A stretch of DNA of 64,000 bases from Cotesia glomerata (lineage: Eukaryota; Arthropoda; Insecta; Hymenoptera; Braconidae). The translations under genes and the position numbers were made by a program. Shown here one piece after another: positions 1 through 10,260 of the stretch. The stretch covers positions 12,955,961 through 13,019,960 of the forward strand of contig NC_058165.1 of NCBI RefSeq assembly GCF_020080835.1, in the 5' to 3' direction. The notes beneath the pieces were generated by a model. It saw only the letters and a list, made by a program, of their open reading frames with translations. It made no database searches and was not told the origin of the DNA. Position 1 is the stretch's first letter, and every line of letters starts with the position of its first letter.

Positions 1-2691
1 TCCCCAAGTCAATGTCGAAAACGTAAATTTTTCGAGCCCCGCTATATTAGTGAAATATCACCAACAGATTTTGCGACACCTAAAAGGGCTAAAAGAACCC
101 TTGATTTAATTAAAAAAACTGATAGAAGAAAAACGGAAAAAATAAAACAGTTACAGAGACAAACTAGGGATCTCCAACAAAAAGTTGGATCTTTGCAAGA
201 TTTAATAAACCATCTTAAAGAAAACCGTATGTTAACAGATGAAAGTGGCGATGCTCTGATGGTATAGTATATTCTAATTAATATAAATTGTATAGACATA
301 AAATTGTATATATTTTACACTATTGTTATAGACAACAAATTTAACTAATAATTTTGTATATAAGAATATCCAAATTGATATGTTATTATAGGTGATAGGG
401 TATTTATCATCGAATATTTGAAACAATTGTAGATGTGTTTTTTTTTTAATTTTTATCGACGGGTTTCTTTATAAATATTTTAATTGATATTTAATATTTC
501 ACTTATTAATGATATATATTATGTTTTTTTTTTTTTTTTATTTTATTTTATTTTATTTTAAATTGCAAGACGATAAAATGAAAACAATCCCAAATTTTCT
601 CTTCGGTAATATTCTTTTATAATATTTTTTTCTATGTAGAGTATGATGTCTGAAGATTTAACAAATATAAAAAGTATGAAAATTAAAGATGGAAGAGGAT
701 ACTCACCGCAAGTTCGGTCTTTCGCGTTATCTTTACATTTTTATTCACCGAAGGCTTATAGATACGTTCGAGAAAAATTTAATAATAAGTTGCCATCTGT
801 ATCAACAATAAAATCTTGGTACAGAGTAGTGGATGGATCTCCTGGGTTTACTGATGAATCGTTTAAAGCTATTGAATTGCGATGTAAAGAGAAAAGCGGC
901 ATAGTTAACTTGGTTCTGGATGAAATGTCGATAAAAGAAGAAATAATATATGACAAAAAAGAATTTCACGGAGGCATAAGCTTTGGGACAGTACATAATT
1001 TTGATTCCGCTTATTCTGATAATGATAATCCGATTACAGCAAAAAATGCGTTGGTTTTGATGGCAGTTTCTATGAATGAAAATTGGAAAATTCCTATCGG
1101 TTATTTTTTAATTAGATCTCTGAATAGTGAAGAGCGCGCAAATATTTTAACATTGGCATTTGAGCTATTACAAAAAGCTAATTGTAAAGTTTATTCAATA
1201 ACTTTCGATGGAGCAGCTTCGAATATAAGTATGTGCAATCATTTAGGCGCTAATTTAAATTATGGTCCTAATTTTAAACCCTACTTTACAAATCCAGTTA
1301 CATTTGAATTATGTTATATATTTTATGATTTTTGTCATATGATAAAATTAATTAGAAATACTTTAGGAGATCATAAGATAATAAAAACTGTTGACAATAA
1401 ATCTATTTTATGGTCATACATAGAGAAATTGTATGATTTGCAATGTAAAGAGGGATTGAGAGTGGCTAATAAGTTAACTAAGAAACACATTTATTATCAA
1501 AATAATAAAATGAATGTAAAATTAGCTATACAAACACTTAGTGAAAGTGTCTCAAAAGCTTTAAACTTTCTACAAATAATTGATGATGCAGAAATTCGAA
1601 GAAACTTTGAAGACAGTTCAGAAACTGCTTTATTTTGTTTAAATTTTAACAATATCGGTGATATGTTAAATTGTAAAAATAAATTTTCAAAAGATGAATT
1701 TAAGACCCCGTTGACTGATGATACTTACTTGAAAATGAAAAACTATGCTTTAAAATTTGAAAACTATATTACTAATTTATGTAATGACAAGGGAACACCA
1801 TTAATTTATACAAAACGAAAAACTGGCTTCATTGGAATTATTATAGCTCTGAGAAACATATTTCCTCTGTATGATCAATTAAAAAAAGTAAGAATGAGTT
1901 ATTTGTTAACTTACAAGCTGTCCCAAGATTATATTGAAACCTTTTTTAGCGCTATTATAAGTCGTGGAGGTTTCAACAATAATCCTAATGTATTACAATT
2001 TAAAAATGCCTACAAGCGTTTATTAATTAGAAACGAGTTGAAGCAATTTGAAAATGGTAACTGTGTTTTTGATAATGTAGATATTTTACATGTATCGTCA
2101 AGCAGCAGAAATGCTTACGATCAAATTGGACACGATGATTTGCTTCATAATACTGAAGTGCCAGATCTTCCAGATCATGATTATATACGTTATTGTTGGG
2201 ACTTAACTCCTTTTGTTGACAATATCGTTTTGTATATATCCGGCTATGTTTCATATAAAGTTTCCAAAATTATATTTTGTAAAATTTGCAAAAATCAATT
2301 AACTACCGATGAATCTCGTCAAGCAATGCCTCTTTTATCACTAATAAAAAATAAAGGTCCTTTTAAAATTCCGTCAACAGATGTTATAAATATTTGTAGA
2401 ATTTCAGAAAAAGTAATTAGAGAATATTCTCATGAACTTTTGAATAAAAATATAAAGAGAATAGTTATTAATCAAATATATCGAAAAATTGGGATTATGT
2501 TTGATAATAGAGAAATGAATGATCATGTTTTGTTACAAAATTTTTTTGATAATCACCGTAATCAGTTATGTAAATGGATCATTGAAGTTTATTTAAATAC
2601 TAGATTCTTTTATGAAGCGAAAAAACTTTCTGTCAGAGAAAATTATGTACGACAAAAGTATAATAAGTTGATATTATTTTATAACCAATAG
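1..2691 (+). CDS. P-element (THAP9-like) transposase, 5' partial, two exons (1-261, 640-2691)
   Basis: This is a P-superfamily DNA transposase, which cuts and pastes DNA in the nucleus. Exon 1 is open from the window edge to 261 and encodes a basic stretch followed by a Lys/Gln/Leu-rich coiled coil, as found after the THAP zinc finger; the finger itself lies outside the window. Reading on, exon 1 meets a stop at 265-267, but a GT at 262 and an AG at 638-639 define a 378-bp intron that joins the two open frames in phase 0. Exon 2 has the RNase H-like core. Counting from the Met at 643, the candidate catalytic acids are D93 (VLDEMS), D189 (TFDGAASN) and E432 (QDYIETFF), with the family's D-x-CHMIKLIRN segment near 229-239. 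Exon 2 has no internal stop, so the copy may be recently active. Polyadenylation-like AATAAA follows near 2728. The family call is strong; activity is unknown. Confidence 0.88.
262..639 (+). other. Intron of the P-type transposase gene
   Basis: AT-rich GT-AG intron with a T-rich 3' end and an acceptor TATGTAG. It joins the coiled-coil exon to the catalytic exon in phase 0. P elements are known to control transposition by retaining an intron; reading through this one adds a stop two codons after the donor. Whether this copy is regulated that way cannot be told. Confidence 0.7.
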
Positions 2692-2960
2692 TATTTTAAG
2701 AATATGTATTATATTTTTTTGTATGTGAAATAAAATATATTTTTATCGAAATAAGTTTTAACTTTTTTATCCTCAAATTCTTACATTAAAATATATATTG
2801 AAAATAATTTTCGTTTAACTTTTAATTAATAAAAAATTCAATTGAGAAAAAAAGATAGAAATATCTTTTTTAAATCTTTACCCAGAGTTAAAAAATTAAA
2901 ATAGCATAAAGTGTTATGCTAAATTATTAATAACAAAAATAAATAAAATTTATTTACGAA

Positions 2961-3112
2961 CCCTGATTAAAAATATTGATTGAAAAGTATTGGGAATCAG
3001 TCACCCCATTTAAACTGTATATCTATATATACATGAAAAAGAATTGAAAGTATTCAAAAGTATTCAAATTTCATCATTTTTAATCCTTTTCAATCAATAT
3101 TTTTAACCAGGG
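2961..3112. repeat. Short palindromic (MITE-like) element
   Basis: CCCTGATTAAAAATATTGAT at 2961 is mirrored by its near-perfect reverse complement ending at 3112, with arms of about 31 bp around a 90-bp centre. This resembles a small non-autonomous foldback element. No clear target duplication was found. Confidence 0.55.
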
Positions 3113-3827
3113 AAATTAGTTTGATTTAACTTATCAATAATTCCAAAATTTTATTTCTAAAAAGTTATTTTTTTAATTTTGATAAGTATTCTAAAAGTAA
3201 AAGATTTATTATAAATTATTATAATGATAAATCTTGAATAATAAATTTTTTTATTTATTAAATTTAGCTAAACACATTTACCCGCTTGAATTTGTCTGTT
3301 TTGCTTCATGCGCACAAAAGATGCGCAAAACTGACTGAAGCACTCGGAAGAGAGAGAGAACAATACACTATCTGTTTCACTTAGTCGGAACACCTTCCAC
3401 TTATAGTAACTGTCCATATAGGAGTATTACATATATCATGCTGATTGGTTCTTTTATTAGATATACACTATACATAGCTGACAAGTTAGTATTTTGATGT
3501 TTATGAAAAATTGACAATAAACATTGTCATGTAGAAATTATTGGATTTATATGATAATCATTTTTCAGTATACCTAAATGCAAAATTTTTTCAAATTCAT
3601 TTATTTTTTCAATAAAATATCAGCCTATCAAAATTCTGCTACCGGTTAACGTTTGGCGCGCAGAAGCAGCCAGTTTGAATAATAAAAAATTTTTCTCGTA
3701 ACTGTTAGAATAACTCAATTTTGTATTCGAAAATATTTTTTATTATTAATATTATAAATAAATTAAAAAGTTATTGTAATTTTATCAAATTAATTGAATG
3801 ATAATCGGTAAAGTTTTCATATACACT

Positions 3828-3899
3828 ACAGTTGATGCTTAATCGATGACAAGACTCATACACTCACGCTATCTCTAGTGTCAAATAAGCATCAACTGT
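3828..3899. repeat. 72-bp hairpin with perfect 14-bp arms
   Basis: ACAGTTGATGCTTA (3828-3841) pairs perfectly with TAAGCATCAACTGT (3886-3899). It could be a short terminal-inverted-repeat element, a P-element subterminal repeat or a hairpin RNA. Confidence 0.5.
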
Positions 3900-4182
3900 G
3901 GCGTATTTTGATTGCACTTGGAAAAGTTGTTTTGGAATAAAGCAACATCCGCGCTTCTTCAGAGATAAATATTACTAATTATTTCTCTCAGGAACTATAG
4001 TTTCGATTCTAAAAAAAAACGTTATTTATAAGGTAAAATTACTTGGTAAGATATAATGTCAAGTCATCTCGTGGAGTAAAAATCAATTCAGCTTAAAATT
4101 ATTTGAAAATGTATATTTATTTTGAAAATTAAAACTGCTTGATTGGGAATAATAAAAAGATTAAATTCATATTTTAATAAAT

Positions 4183-4677
4183 TTATTGATTATTAATAAA
4201 CCAATCTTTTAAATTTTTTACGTTTTCTAGTGCACATGAATCAGTTAAATAATAATGATATTTACAGAAATTATTATTACATATTTTCATGCTTTTCAGT
4301 GATGGACATTTAAAATCATCAAGATCAATTACAATTTTGTTACAATCAATTAAATTTTGAATCCATAACTTTTTCTCAGCACCTTTTACATAAATTATTT
4401 TCTTATTCTTAGTTAAATAATTTATAAGATTTTTGAGGTTGTAGTATAAAGTTGTTCCAGCGTTCCAGCCGATTCCATGATAATTTCTTGTCAACCAAGT
4501 ATTCTGATGTTGATATTTCTCAGACAATAACTTCCAATGATATGGTGGTTCGAATAATGTACATGTTAATTCTTCAACACCATCAATTGGATGTTGAATT
4601 GTTATTGAAGCCAATTCCTTGACAATGAAGTAATTATCAGAACCTCTGAATCCTTGAACGTCCAGGATTATCTCCAT
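4183..4677 (-). CDS. Small intact gene, RNase H/exonuclease-like family (tentative), Polinton-neighbour
   Basis: Predicted product 164 aa. The start at 4677 (MEIILDVQGF) was chosen because a core promoter fits just upstream: TTATAAAG near 4740 and an initiator-like TCATTC near 4715 on the minus strand. That makes the longer upstream open frame (to 4764) mostly untranslated leader. I recall similar insect proteins with conserved LDVQGF, FIVKEL, NYHGIGW and CALENV blocks but cannot name a family. The pattern (D6 in DVQGF, H67, C138-x2-H141, C148) suggests an RNase H-fold 3'-5' exonuclease or a small metal site; this is inference. It has no frame breaks, unlike the capsid remnants 2 kb away, and it lies just outside the left inverted repeat, so it may be a separate unit. 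Confidence 0.6.
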   Translation of the reverse strand: MEIILDVQGFRGSDNYFIVKELASITIQHPIDGVEELTCTLFEPPYHWKLLSEKYQHQNTWLTRNYHGIGWNAGTTLYYNLKNLINYLTKNKKIIYVKGAEKKLWIQNLIDCNKIVIDLDDFKCPSLKSMKICNNNFCKYHYYLTDSCALENVKNLKDWFINNQ

Positions 4678-4709
4678 GCTGACTGCTCTCGACAACGGGA
4701 AGAGGCTGA

Positions 4710-4745
4710 ATGATGACTTTTCAAGCCCATCCAGCCCTTTATAAC
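4710..4745 (-). promoter_or_regulatory. Core promoter (TATA and initiator) of the 164-aa gene
   Basis: On the minus strand TTATAAAG is followed about 25 bp later by TCATTCAG, a good match to the arthropod initiator TCAKT, and then by the ATG at 4677. Confidence 0.5.
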
Positions 4746-4854
4746 TCTTCCCCCGACCACTCAATGATTTTTATTGGCTAATTATCTTATTGGATCAATA
4801 ATTTGATTGGATATTTGAACTACGTAATAGATTTTTCTAAAATATGAGCTGCGT

Positions 4855-5240
4855 AGTACTTCATCAGGCAGGTCTGAACCTGTTCAACTACGTAGTTCTC
4901 TTTGTCTTCTTACTGCGTCGTTACATCATTTGTTCACAGCGTCATCTTTACGCCAAATGTTTTGTTTTCCTGCTCATTTATCATGATTGCTAGGTTATGT
5001 TGATGCTTTCCCGCCATTTAACTTATGATTTTTAGGTTATGTTGATGCTTTCCCGCTATTTATTTTAAGGTTATGTCAAACTTTTCGTGTGCTATCTATA
5101 ATAAATGCGCAGTTTAAATGACTCATTTCTATTTTTAGATTATGAATCATTCTAACTGCGCAATAGATGACGTTATCATCTGGCTATAAAAGGAGCGCGC
5201 CGCGAGCGTACTTCATTACAGTGAAGTATAAGTGAAGTAT
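4855..5240. repeat. Left inverted repeat of Polinton-like element, with outward-copy promoter on +
   Basis: This segment shares, in inverted order and orientation, several blocks with 8870-9420: GGTCTGAACCTGTTCAA, a CTGCGTCGTTAC-like block, CTAACTGCGCAATAGATGACG, TCTGGCTATAAAAG followed by a GCGCGC block, and GTGAAGTA repeats. The TATAAAAG on + (near 5185) would drive rightward transcription into 5240-6430, where no intact gene remains. It probably represents a diverged terminal inverted repeat. Confidence 0.5.
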
Positions 5241-5299
5241 CAGAATCTTAAAAGGTTTTTTATAAGTCGTTATATAGTGAAATTTTATATCAAAAGTGA

Positions 5300-5402
5300 C
5301 ATCCCGCTACTAAAATCTGATACCTGCTATTGAAATCTGCTGCCTGCTGCTAAGATCTGCTACCTACTGCTGAAATCTGCTGTCTGCTGCTAAAATCTGG
5401 TG
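5300..5402. repeat. Short tandem repeat (about 20-bp unit, CTGCTGCTAAAATCTG-like)
   Basis: Five or so imperfect units of ACCTGCTGCTAAAATCTGCT follow the left promoter. A perfect stem-loop, AAACTCTCC and GGAGAGTTT around a 5-nt loop, lies just after it at 5425-5447. Confidence 0.6.
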
Positions 5403-5447
5403 ACATTGAGACTGTTTTGTCGCAAACTCTCCAAGAAGGAGAGTTTC

Positions 5448-6430
5448 TGTAATTATTTTGTTCTTCTTGATTATTTAGGATCAGGATCAGGAATTCTAAT
5501 TTTAAAATAAAACACTCGATGTTGGGGTGAATAATTATAACTAATTTATTCCCCAATGGGAGAAAACTCTAGCAATGACTAGAGAAAAACTCCTCGAAGA
5601 TAGATACAGATGCGTATGATGTGAAACTGTGTGTGTGTGTAAGTATAAATAATTGTACTAGGCGCACAATAGGGGTGAGAGATGATCTCAGCCGCCGTTA
5701 GGTTGTTGAGGTCAACCGTCAACCTGCTGATAAAGATCCGAGAGGATCAAATGTTTTTATGAATTGAGAATATGAAATAGTTAGTTAGTTAAATTGAGAT
5801 CAGTTGAAAGTTAATTATTTAGATTAAATATGTTTCGTGATAATGATTGGAATTTAAATTGGTTGAATTTAATGCAAATATTCATGCGAGTCTAGATCAA
5901 TTATAATGTCAATATTTAACACGTGGGAAGCACTACGTTTGATAATTTGTTCTACAAGATAATTTTTATTATGAAGTTAAATTTATTAGAAATTTATTTT
6001 ATTTTTAATTATGTCCAAAGAGACTTGAAATTAAAACAATTAATTAAAGATGATGAAATCACGCTTCTTTATTGCACGGCATGCAAGTTAAACAATGGCT
6101 GCGACGCCAACAAACTACTGCGTCACAAGTATTAAATTTAGATTTGATTATTCTGAAATTATATTATTTTTAACGGCGATAATGAAGACATATTAATAAT
6201 TTAATGTAGTTAATTGAAATCAAATAGCGAATGTACTGTTATATAAATTATTGAACAAAGAAAAAGGCACAAAGTAGGATCAGTGTTAGTGAGGCTAGCG
6301 GGTATATTGTGTCGGTTACAAGTCTCAAACATAACTGAACTGTGCACATGGCGTATGGCGCCTCGTGCTTCGTGCCGGCCGGGCTTCTTCCCGCTAGCTC
6401 ATGGTGCGCAGGTGCGGCAGCCATTACAAA
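5448..6430. other. Gene-free interior of Polinton-like element
   Basis: No convincing coding frame on either strand. A GC-rich patch at 6290-6420 contains GCTAGCGGG mirrored by CCCGCTAGC about 90 bp later. The integrase, polymerase and ATPase genes expected in a full Polinton are not visible. Confidence 0.4.
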
Positions 6431-6434
6431 CGTG

Positions 6435-7010
6435 TTATTGGACGTGTTCGTGGTAAACAGTCATAGAAATGACTCTTGTCAAGTCTTGAGTATAGTTAGG
6501 GTTTAGTATAGTCATGAGAGTCAGGGTGACCAACTCTCCTTTGCATTGGCGGCAAAACAAAAACATCAAAGTAACCACCATTGTCAGTAACCTTGTTATC
6601 ATCTTCATTAACAATCCACCCGGTATTTTCAAGGATATTTTGTTGTCCTGGACTCAAGGAAGCGTATCCTTTCATGACACTCGTTATGCCAACATTCTTG
6701 CATCTGTCAATTTCTACGCCATTGAGCTCGTACCGTATTTCTTCAAACATGTTAGCTCTTACTAAGATGACAGACAGCCATGTTGACCATCTTTGTAGTA
6801 GCACCAACAGCAGTCCCATCAGCTTTCCTCATTCTTCCATATAGATGTAACGTGCTCTTGCTTGGGAGCAAGCACAAGTCTTGATGTTGAACAGCGATCC
6901 TGATTTCATCACTGTTGTTGAATGTTGATGATGCATATGGTAGGTGTGAATGTGCTTCACAGTGCGCAATAGACTCATCAAAAATTATCGATTTTTGATA
7001 TTTAAAATCT
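6435..7010 (-). pseudogene. Polinton-like major capsid protein (double jelly-roll) remnant
   Basis: Minus-strand fragments in at least three frames together match the insect Polinton-like major capsid family as I remember it. The N-terminal side contains PYASSTFNN, DEIRIAVQ and LLPSKS blocks (about 7000-6850). A frameshift near 6760 leads to MFEEIRYELNGVEIDR and SLSPGQQ (6765-6560), and another shift leads to the tail ending at 6435. Capsid proteins of this class form the icosahedral shell of Polintons and adintoviruses. The remaining span (about 190 codons) is much shorter than a full capsid protein, so the gene is truncated as well as shifted. It cannot make a capsid as it stands. It lies directly downstream of the penton-like remnant, in the same direction. 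Confidence 0.65.
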
Positions 7011-7217
7011 CAGCCATTATTTTTTCTGGGTACTGTACAAGTAAGACAACAGAAATTTATTTTTATCTTGTGAATTTTCCACGTAATTTTAGTCCTAGAC
7101 TTTTCAGGAACTCTGCGTTCTGACGTGTCAACACCTTCAGAGCTGGATGATGATTGATGGTCTTCGACCATGATGCAGTCTTTTTATACCCGTAACCAGT
7201 GTCAAATACGATACCCA

Positions 7218-7935
7218 TTACAGACTCTTTATTTGCAGCCTTATCGTTATAGTCTCTCCACGGAAATTTGCTATTCTACCGTCTTAATCAACAATGCGGA
7301 GTCTCAAGTTATGTATTGCTCGTATGGCTACTGGCAAGTAAATGATGTTTGATGGTACTTCCAGTATCTTATATCTTGGTGGAACTCTCGGGGAAAATTC
7401 ATGGATTGTGTGATTCTTCTCTCCGTTGATGTATGCTCCTGTAGTTATATTACACTCGACTCTCAGAGCATTGATTTTTAATATTTTGACTGGTAAATCA
7501 GATGTATGAGTTATGTTAGGTTCAAGCACACGTTTTGTAAATCCAAGTATTGAACCAATAGAATCTTCAGGTTCAAAATTTATAAACTGATCACATTTTA
7601 TTTCACTCTTCAACTCATTGTTATTTGCTTTCAATGTGAAACTCAGTTTAGGCAATGCCTTGTTTATATAATCTTCAATATCTTTGATTTCATAACTGCC
7701 TGCTGGTATTGATATTACTTTTTCCTGAAATCTCTTGATTGAACTTCTTTAGATCTACCTCCAGTCACATATAATTTATTAGCACCATCATCTATATTTG
7801 GTATTGAATTAAATGACAGAAATTTAACAAGTCCAAGAACATAATTTTTGTTGGTGATAGCTCAATCGGTGAAAAATAGTTTGCTTCCAACACAGAGGAG
7901 GTTCCAGATAGTGTCAGCGTGAATGACTCTGCCAT
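7218..7935 (-). pseudogene. Polinton-like minor capsid (penton-like) protein remnant
   Basis: ATG at 7935 opens MAESFTLTLSGTSSV. The frame then shifts near 7850 and again between 7760 and 7700, and continues as a long open segment (7655-7284) with INFEPEDSIG, HTSDLPVKIL, ITTGAYING and HEFSPRVPPRYKI blocks. A stop codon replaces a family Gln right after LRLRIVD, and the sequence continues beyond it as a FRGETITIRL-like end to 7218. These blocks match the single jelly-roll minor capsid proteins of insect Polinton-like elements as I remember them. Two or more frameshifts plus the stop make it a pseudogene. It sits between the protease and the major capsid remnant. Confidence 0.62.
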
Positions 7936-7966
7936 GACTGATCCTTGTAAACTCAAGTCATTCAAT

Positions 7967-8242
7967 TTATAGTTGTCCAGTCAAGAATTTTAAACACAAA
8001 TGTCCACATATAATTGTATCAAAGTCTTGATATCTTTTGTGATTGTATTTTACGCTACCAACATCGAGATATTCCATCAAATCTTCTGGGGGTTGTAGAT
8101 TACCAAAACTGTCAAAATAAATTACTTGATCATTGGTCTTCTTGAACGCAACCCAGTGAGTACCAGGTCCACGTTTATTATCCAAATTTATTATTGCTGA
8201 TTCATTTTTCTCTGGTCCAGATTTCGGTAAATCATTTCTCAT
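7967..8242 (-). pseudogene. Adenain-like cysteine protease (PRO) of Polinton-like element, partial
   Basis: The frame is open from 8368 down to the stop at 7967; the first Met is at 8242. Upstream of it the reading contains the family block RALTNIDLLKYA and FRGVFMR. Counting from the Met, GTHWVAF holds the catalytic His (H29), YFDSFG the acidic residue (D44) and ICGHLC the catalytic Cys (C79), in the H-D-C order of adenovirus-type maturation proteases. All three are kept, so the domain could be intact, but it has no good start of its own: the preceding small gene ends in a different frame just where the protease begins, which suggests a frameshift that split one longer protein. Polintons use this enzyme to process capsid proteins. 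Confidence 0.68.
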
Positions 8243-8300
8243 GAAAACTCCACGGAAATTTGGAATTTTAAGCTGCTTAGCATATTTTAGTAAATCGATG

Positions 8301-8600
8301 TTAGTCAGTGCTCGATGTGGTAGCTCTACTGGTTTTTGACTTGCAACCAGCTCCCTCTGGGTATGGTCTCAAATATAAATACAAATATATGGTGATATGT
8401 GCTTGAACACTTCTTCTGACTTGAATTGATGTTCCAGGATCGAGTAATATAGTGTTAAAGTACTTGATAGTTTCAGTACATACTCGTGAACATCTTTGAC
8501 GATGCTCATCAGTGAGCTGCTCCCCCAACAGATCAGCATATGAGGCTGCAATGGTATTCACCAGGTTCTTGAGTGCCTCAATAAGGTTAGATTGCGCCAT
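8301..8600 (-). CDS. Unknown small protein at head of Polinton-like minus-strand unit
   Basis: About 99 aa from MAQSNLIEAL (an upstream in-frame Met lies at 8621). The first 70 residues look helical, with LVNTIAASYADLLGEQLTDE and further Leu/Ile repeats. The end (YLRPYPEGAG) overlaps the open protease frame by about 60 bp and then drifts into Ser/Thr-rich sequence before a stop. It is the first gene after the TATA box near 8990, so it would be the first product of this strand. It may be the N-terminal part of a protein whose C-terminal half is the protease, split by a frameshift. I do not recognise the family. Confidence 0.4.
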   Translation of the reverse strand: MAQSNLIEALKNLVNTIAASYADLLGEQLTDEHRQRCSRVCTETIKYFNTILLDPGTSIQVRRSVQAHITIYLYLYLRPYPEGAGCKSKTSRATTSSTD

Positions 8601-8639
8601 TTTGGAAAATAAGCACTTCACTACTGTCTTTTGGCACTA

Positions 8640-8816
8640 TTTTATAGGTTATGTACACTTTTATAGGTTATGTACACTCAATAATAGGTTATGTACACTT
8701 TTTATAGGTTATGTACACTGTTTATAGGTTATGTACACTTTTATAGGTTATGTACACTCAATAATAGGTTATGTACACTTTTTATAGGTTATGTACACTG
8801 TTTATAGGTTATGTTC
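8640..8816. repeat. Tandem array of TAGGTTATGTACACT units
   Basis: About nine copies of a 20-21-bp unit in two higher-order blocks of roughly 85 bp; the last copy has mutated to TAGGTTATGTTCAT. The array lies between the minus-strand promoter and the first gene, in what would be the 5' leader. Confidence 0.9.
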
Positions 8817-8869
8817 ATACTTGAATATAGTTTGTACTTCACTATACTTCACAACACTGTACTTCACTA

Positions 8870-9420
8870 TACTGAACTGGAGATGGATAATTTAAAGAAT
8901 ACTCGCGGATCACACTAGATGTTTCACTGGAGACTTGTACTTCGTTTTTGTGAAGTACGGCTTGAGCGCGCTGCTTTTATAGCCAGAGGATACTACGCAG
9001 TTACCCCCACTCCTCTACCTCAAAACCGGTTTGATGACGTCATCTATTGCGCAGTTAGAACAGTATGAGTCATCTACTGCGCAGTTACATAACCTTGAAC
9101 AGGTTTAGACGTGTCGGATGACGTCATCTATTGTGCAGTTAGTAATAGAACGAAGGAAAACGACGCAGTTACTTGACCTTGAACAGGTTCAGACCTGTCT
9201 GATAACGTCATCTATTGCGCAGTTAGAACAAAGGAAATAAGTCACCGTAAACATGTTTAAACCCGTCAGATGACGTCATCTATTGTGCAGTTAGAACAAA
9301 GGAAATGAGTCATCGTAAACAGGTTTAAACTTGTCGGATGACGTCATCTACTACGCAGGAGAACAAATAAAACTGCACAGTTACATGACCTTGAACAGGC
9401 TTAAACCTGAGGTTGACAAA
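8870..9420. repeat. Right inverted repeat of Polinton-like element with minus-strand TATA promoter and TGACGTCA array
   Basis: On the minus strand a GATGACGTCATC-rich region is followed by TCTGGCTATAAAAGC and a GCGCGC block (near 8990), then GTGAAGTA repeats, mirroring 4855-5240. Upstream of the TATA box are five imperfect 68-86-bp repeats centred near 9032, 9117, 9201, 9270 and 9338. Each holds TGACGTCA (or TAACGTCA) and CTATTGCGCAGTTAG. TGACGTCA is the consensus CRE/ATF site, so the repeats could act as an enhancer for the capsid genes. Confidence 0.6.
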
Positions 9421-9544
9421 AACCGCACCAGATTGCGTATCTTCTCGCATGTACTCGTCATACATGCAGTTTGAATATATATAAGTTGTAAGCATACAGA
9501 AGAAAAGGTACTAGTGATTCTAACAACGACTGGTTTAGGTTATA

Positions 9545-9700
9545 ATGACTCGTAAATTTTTTCATCAAAATGGCGGATATCTTCATCAAAATGGCGGACA
9601 TCTGAATCAAAATGGGGGATATCAGAAAGCGGATATCAGCCACCAGATGGCGGACGTTAAAAATGGCGGGAAAATGGTGGATAGCCAGATTCAAAATGAC
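9545..9700. repeat. Short tandem repeats with AAAATGGCGGA core
   Basis: Six or more imperfect units of about 21 bp (TCATCAAAATGGCGGATATC-like), degenerating rightward. The core matches the YY1/Pleiohomeotic binding consensus (GCCAT on the other strand). Confidence 0.75.
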
Positions 9701-9769
9701 AGATACTAAAATTTAAATTAGCGCCCTATGAAGCGCGAGAGTTGGAAAAACAGATGACGTCAAACCATA

Positions 9770-10080
9770 GAGGGGCGCCCCTCCGTCAGTAAAACAGATA
9801 TACGAGAGGGCCTTAAGAGTGGACCACTATATTCGCAAAAGGGGTATGACTCAGCCAGTAAAACAGATCCAAGAGGTTGCGCCACCAGCAATGCCCCATA
9901 TTGGTAAGAAGGAGCGCAGCTCCGCCGGTAAAACAGATCCAAGAGGGGTAATAAAGTGACCCACTATATACATGAGCCGCCCCGTCGGTAAAACGGAGGC
10001 TCAGCCCATACACGAATCCACAGTCGGTAAGGTGGATTCCCACTTAGCACGGACACAAACCCCGAATCTGTTTACCGATA
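9770..10080. repeat. Roughly 68-bp repeats with GGTAAAACAGATCCAAGAGG core
   Basis: The core occurs near 9788, 9858 and 9928, with weaker copies near 9985 and 10025 and an inverted end near 10065. The block is GC-rich compared with its surroundings. No gene seen. Confidence 0.65.
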
Positions 10081-10258
10081 GAGCGAGACCCCTGTTTAAC
10101 TACTAACTTTTTTTTAATATTTCTATTTGTTTGAAAAAATAGTTAGTTAACAATTAAAAATCGATTCTGCAATATAGGTATGAATTGATTCTAAATTTCT
10201 AAATGAGTTAATCAACTTTCAGAAATTTGATTTTTTTCATGAAGAGCTCAAAAACTTC

Positions 10259-10260
<2 letters not shown>

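Larger units (their letters stand above)
2692..4182. other. AT-rich spacer 3' of the transposase
   Basis: No gene seen. It contains a palindromic element (2961-3112) and a 72-bp hairpin (3828-3899), listed separately. The 3' terminal repeat of the P element should lie here, but its 5' partner is outside the window, so it cannot be identified. Confidence 0.5.

Noticed and set aside
4183..9420. A recently integrated adenovirus-like or bracovirus genome
   Set aside because: Only capsid-class and protease remnants are present and the capsid genes are broken; the arrangement fits a decayed Polinton-like element better.
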